From Duganella sp. SG902 (GTDB taxonomy: Bacteria > Pseudomonadota > Gammaproteobacteria > Burkholderiales > Burkholderiaceae_D): 64,000 nucleotides of DNA. The translations under genes were made by a program, and so were the position numbers. Positions 61,689 to 64,000 of the stretch are shown piece by piece. The first letter of the stretch is position 1; every line of letters starts with the position of its first letter. The notes under the pieces are model-generated. The model had not been told where the DNA came from and searched no databases. It worked only from the letters and a program-made list of their open reading frames with translations. The stretch spans positions 29,329 to 93,328 of the forward strand of contig NZ_JABMJK010000020.1 in assembly GCF_013376005.1 (NCBI RefSeq). The letters run 5' to 3'.

Positions 61689-61692
<4 letters not shown>
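58711..61692 (+). CDS. NRPS 2: degenerate condensation-like (interface) domain - A(Asp) - T
   Basis: 993 residues. The N-terminal 390 residues have the condensation-domain fold outline (MPLSPEQRML, RHEVLRHVFG, YASFVEWRQ) but the catalytic HHxxxDG reads P105-A106-L-M-I-D110-G111, with both His lost. This fits the non-catalytic interface domain described in beta-hydroxyaspartate siderophore synthetases, thought to present carrier-bound Asp to the hydroxylase. The A domain (YTSGSTGRPKG near 549) reads D-L-T-K-V-G-H-V-G, again Asp, and the T domain has Ser931 (GGHSL). Without a working C domain of its own it needs the C3 domain at the end of NRPS1. Its TGA overlaps the NRPS3 ATG. Confidence 0.92.

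Positions 61693-64000
<2,308 letters not shown>

Overview
The window reads as chromosomal DNA of a GC-rich betaproteobacterium, most likely an Oxalobacteraceae member of the Massilia/Duganella type. This rests on gene style: many TonB-dependent receptors with polysaccharide-degrading partners, beta-propeller sensors, a PTS-EIIC/EAL fusion and a lipopeptide-siderophore NRPS of the cupriachelin/serobactin type known from Burkholderiales. No rRNA, tRNA or CRISPR was seen, so the genus is an inference.

Layout. 1-1.3 kb: 3' part of guaA and its terminator. 1.27-5.5 kb: a scarred accessory region with an IS256-type transposase remnant, an intact GH43 gene, the stump of a LacY-like symporter, a collapsed NarL-type regulator, a LysR/SDR pair and a second LysR stump. 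5.6-13.8 kb: a signalling block (small unknown protein, chemoreceptor, propeller-GGDEF diguanylate cyclase, NarL regulator, EIIC-EAL phosphodiesterase-like protein). 13.9-19.7 kb: TonB receptor, lipoprotein esterase and GH127 beta-L-arabinofuranosidase, probably for plant arabinosides. 19.8-24.5 kb: a clear cobalamin riboswitch ahead of a siderophore-type TonB receptor, a PepSY membrane protein and a NarL regulator. 24.7-27.8 kb: a tight operon of two alpha/beta hydrolases, an isochorismatase-fold hydrolase and a PPOX-type flavoprotein, converging on a large propeller histidine kinase (27.85-30.8 kb). 31-31.5 kb: a yefM/yoeB toxin-antitoxin pair.

31.6-44.2 kb is a complete fructan/sucrose-type utilisation locus: LacI regulator, ABC binding protein and two permeases, a small propeller glycosidase, a large exported GH32-like enzyme, the ABC ATPase, a PfkB fructokinase and a TonB receptor. 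A nearly identical 20-bp operator-like sequence occurs three times, ahead of lacI, ahead of the GH32-like gene and ahead of the receptor gene, so one repressor probably controls all three units. Most genes overlap by 4 bp (ATGA).

44.2 kb to the right edge is the start of a siderophore NRPS cluster: a Fur-box-like site, a FecI/PvdS-type sigma factor, a stand-alone FecR N-terminal domain, MbtH, type II thioesterase, Sfp-type phosphopantetheinyl transferase, a stand-alone aspartyl beta-hydroxylase-like dioxygenase and three overlapping NRPS genes. NRPS1 is FAAL-ACP-C-A(Asp)-T-C-A(Thr)-T-C-dioxygenase, NRPS2 is degenerate C-A(Asp)-T, and NRPS3 (C-A...) runs off the window. The hand-read codes predict a fatty-acyl-Asp-Thr-Asp-... 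chain with beta-hydroxylated Asp residues as iron ligands. The co-occurrence of both hydroxylase types and a module split across two proteins are the most distinctive features of the window.
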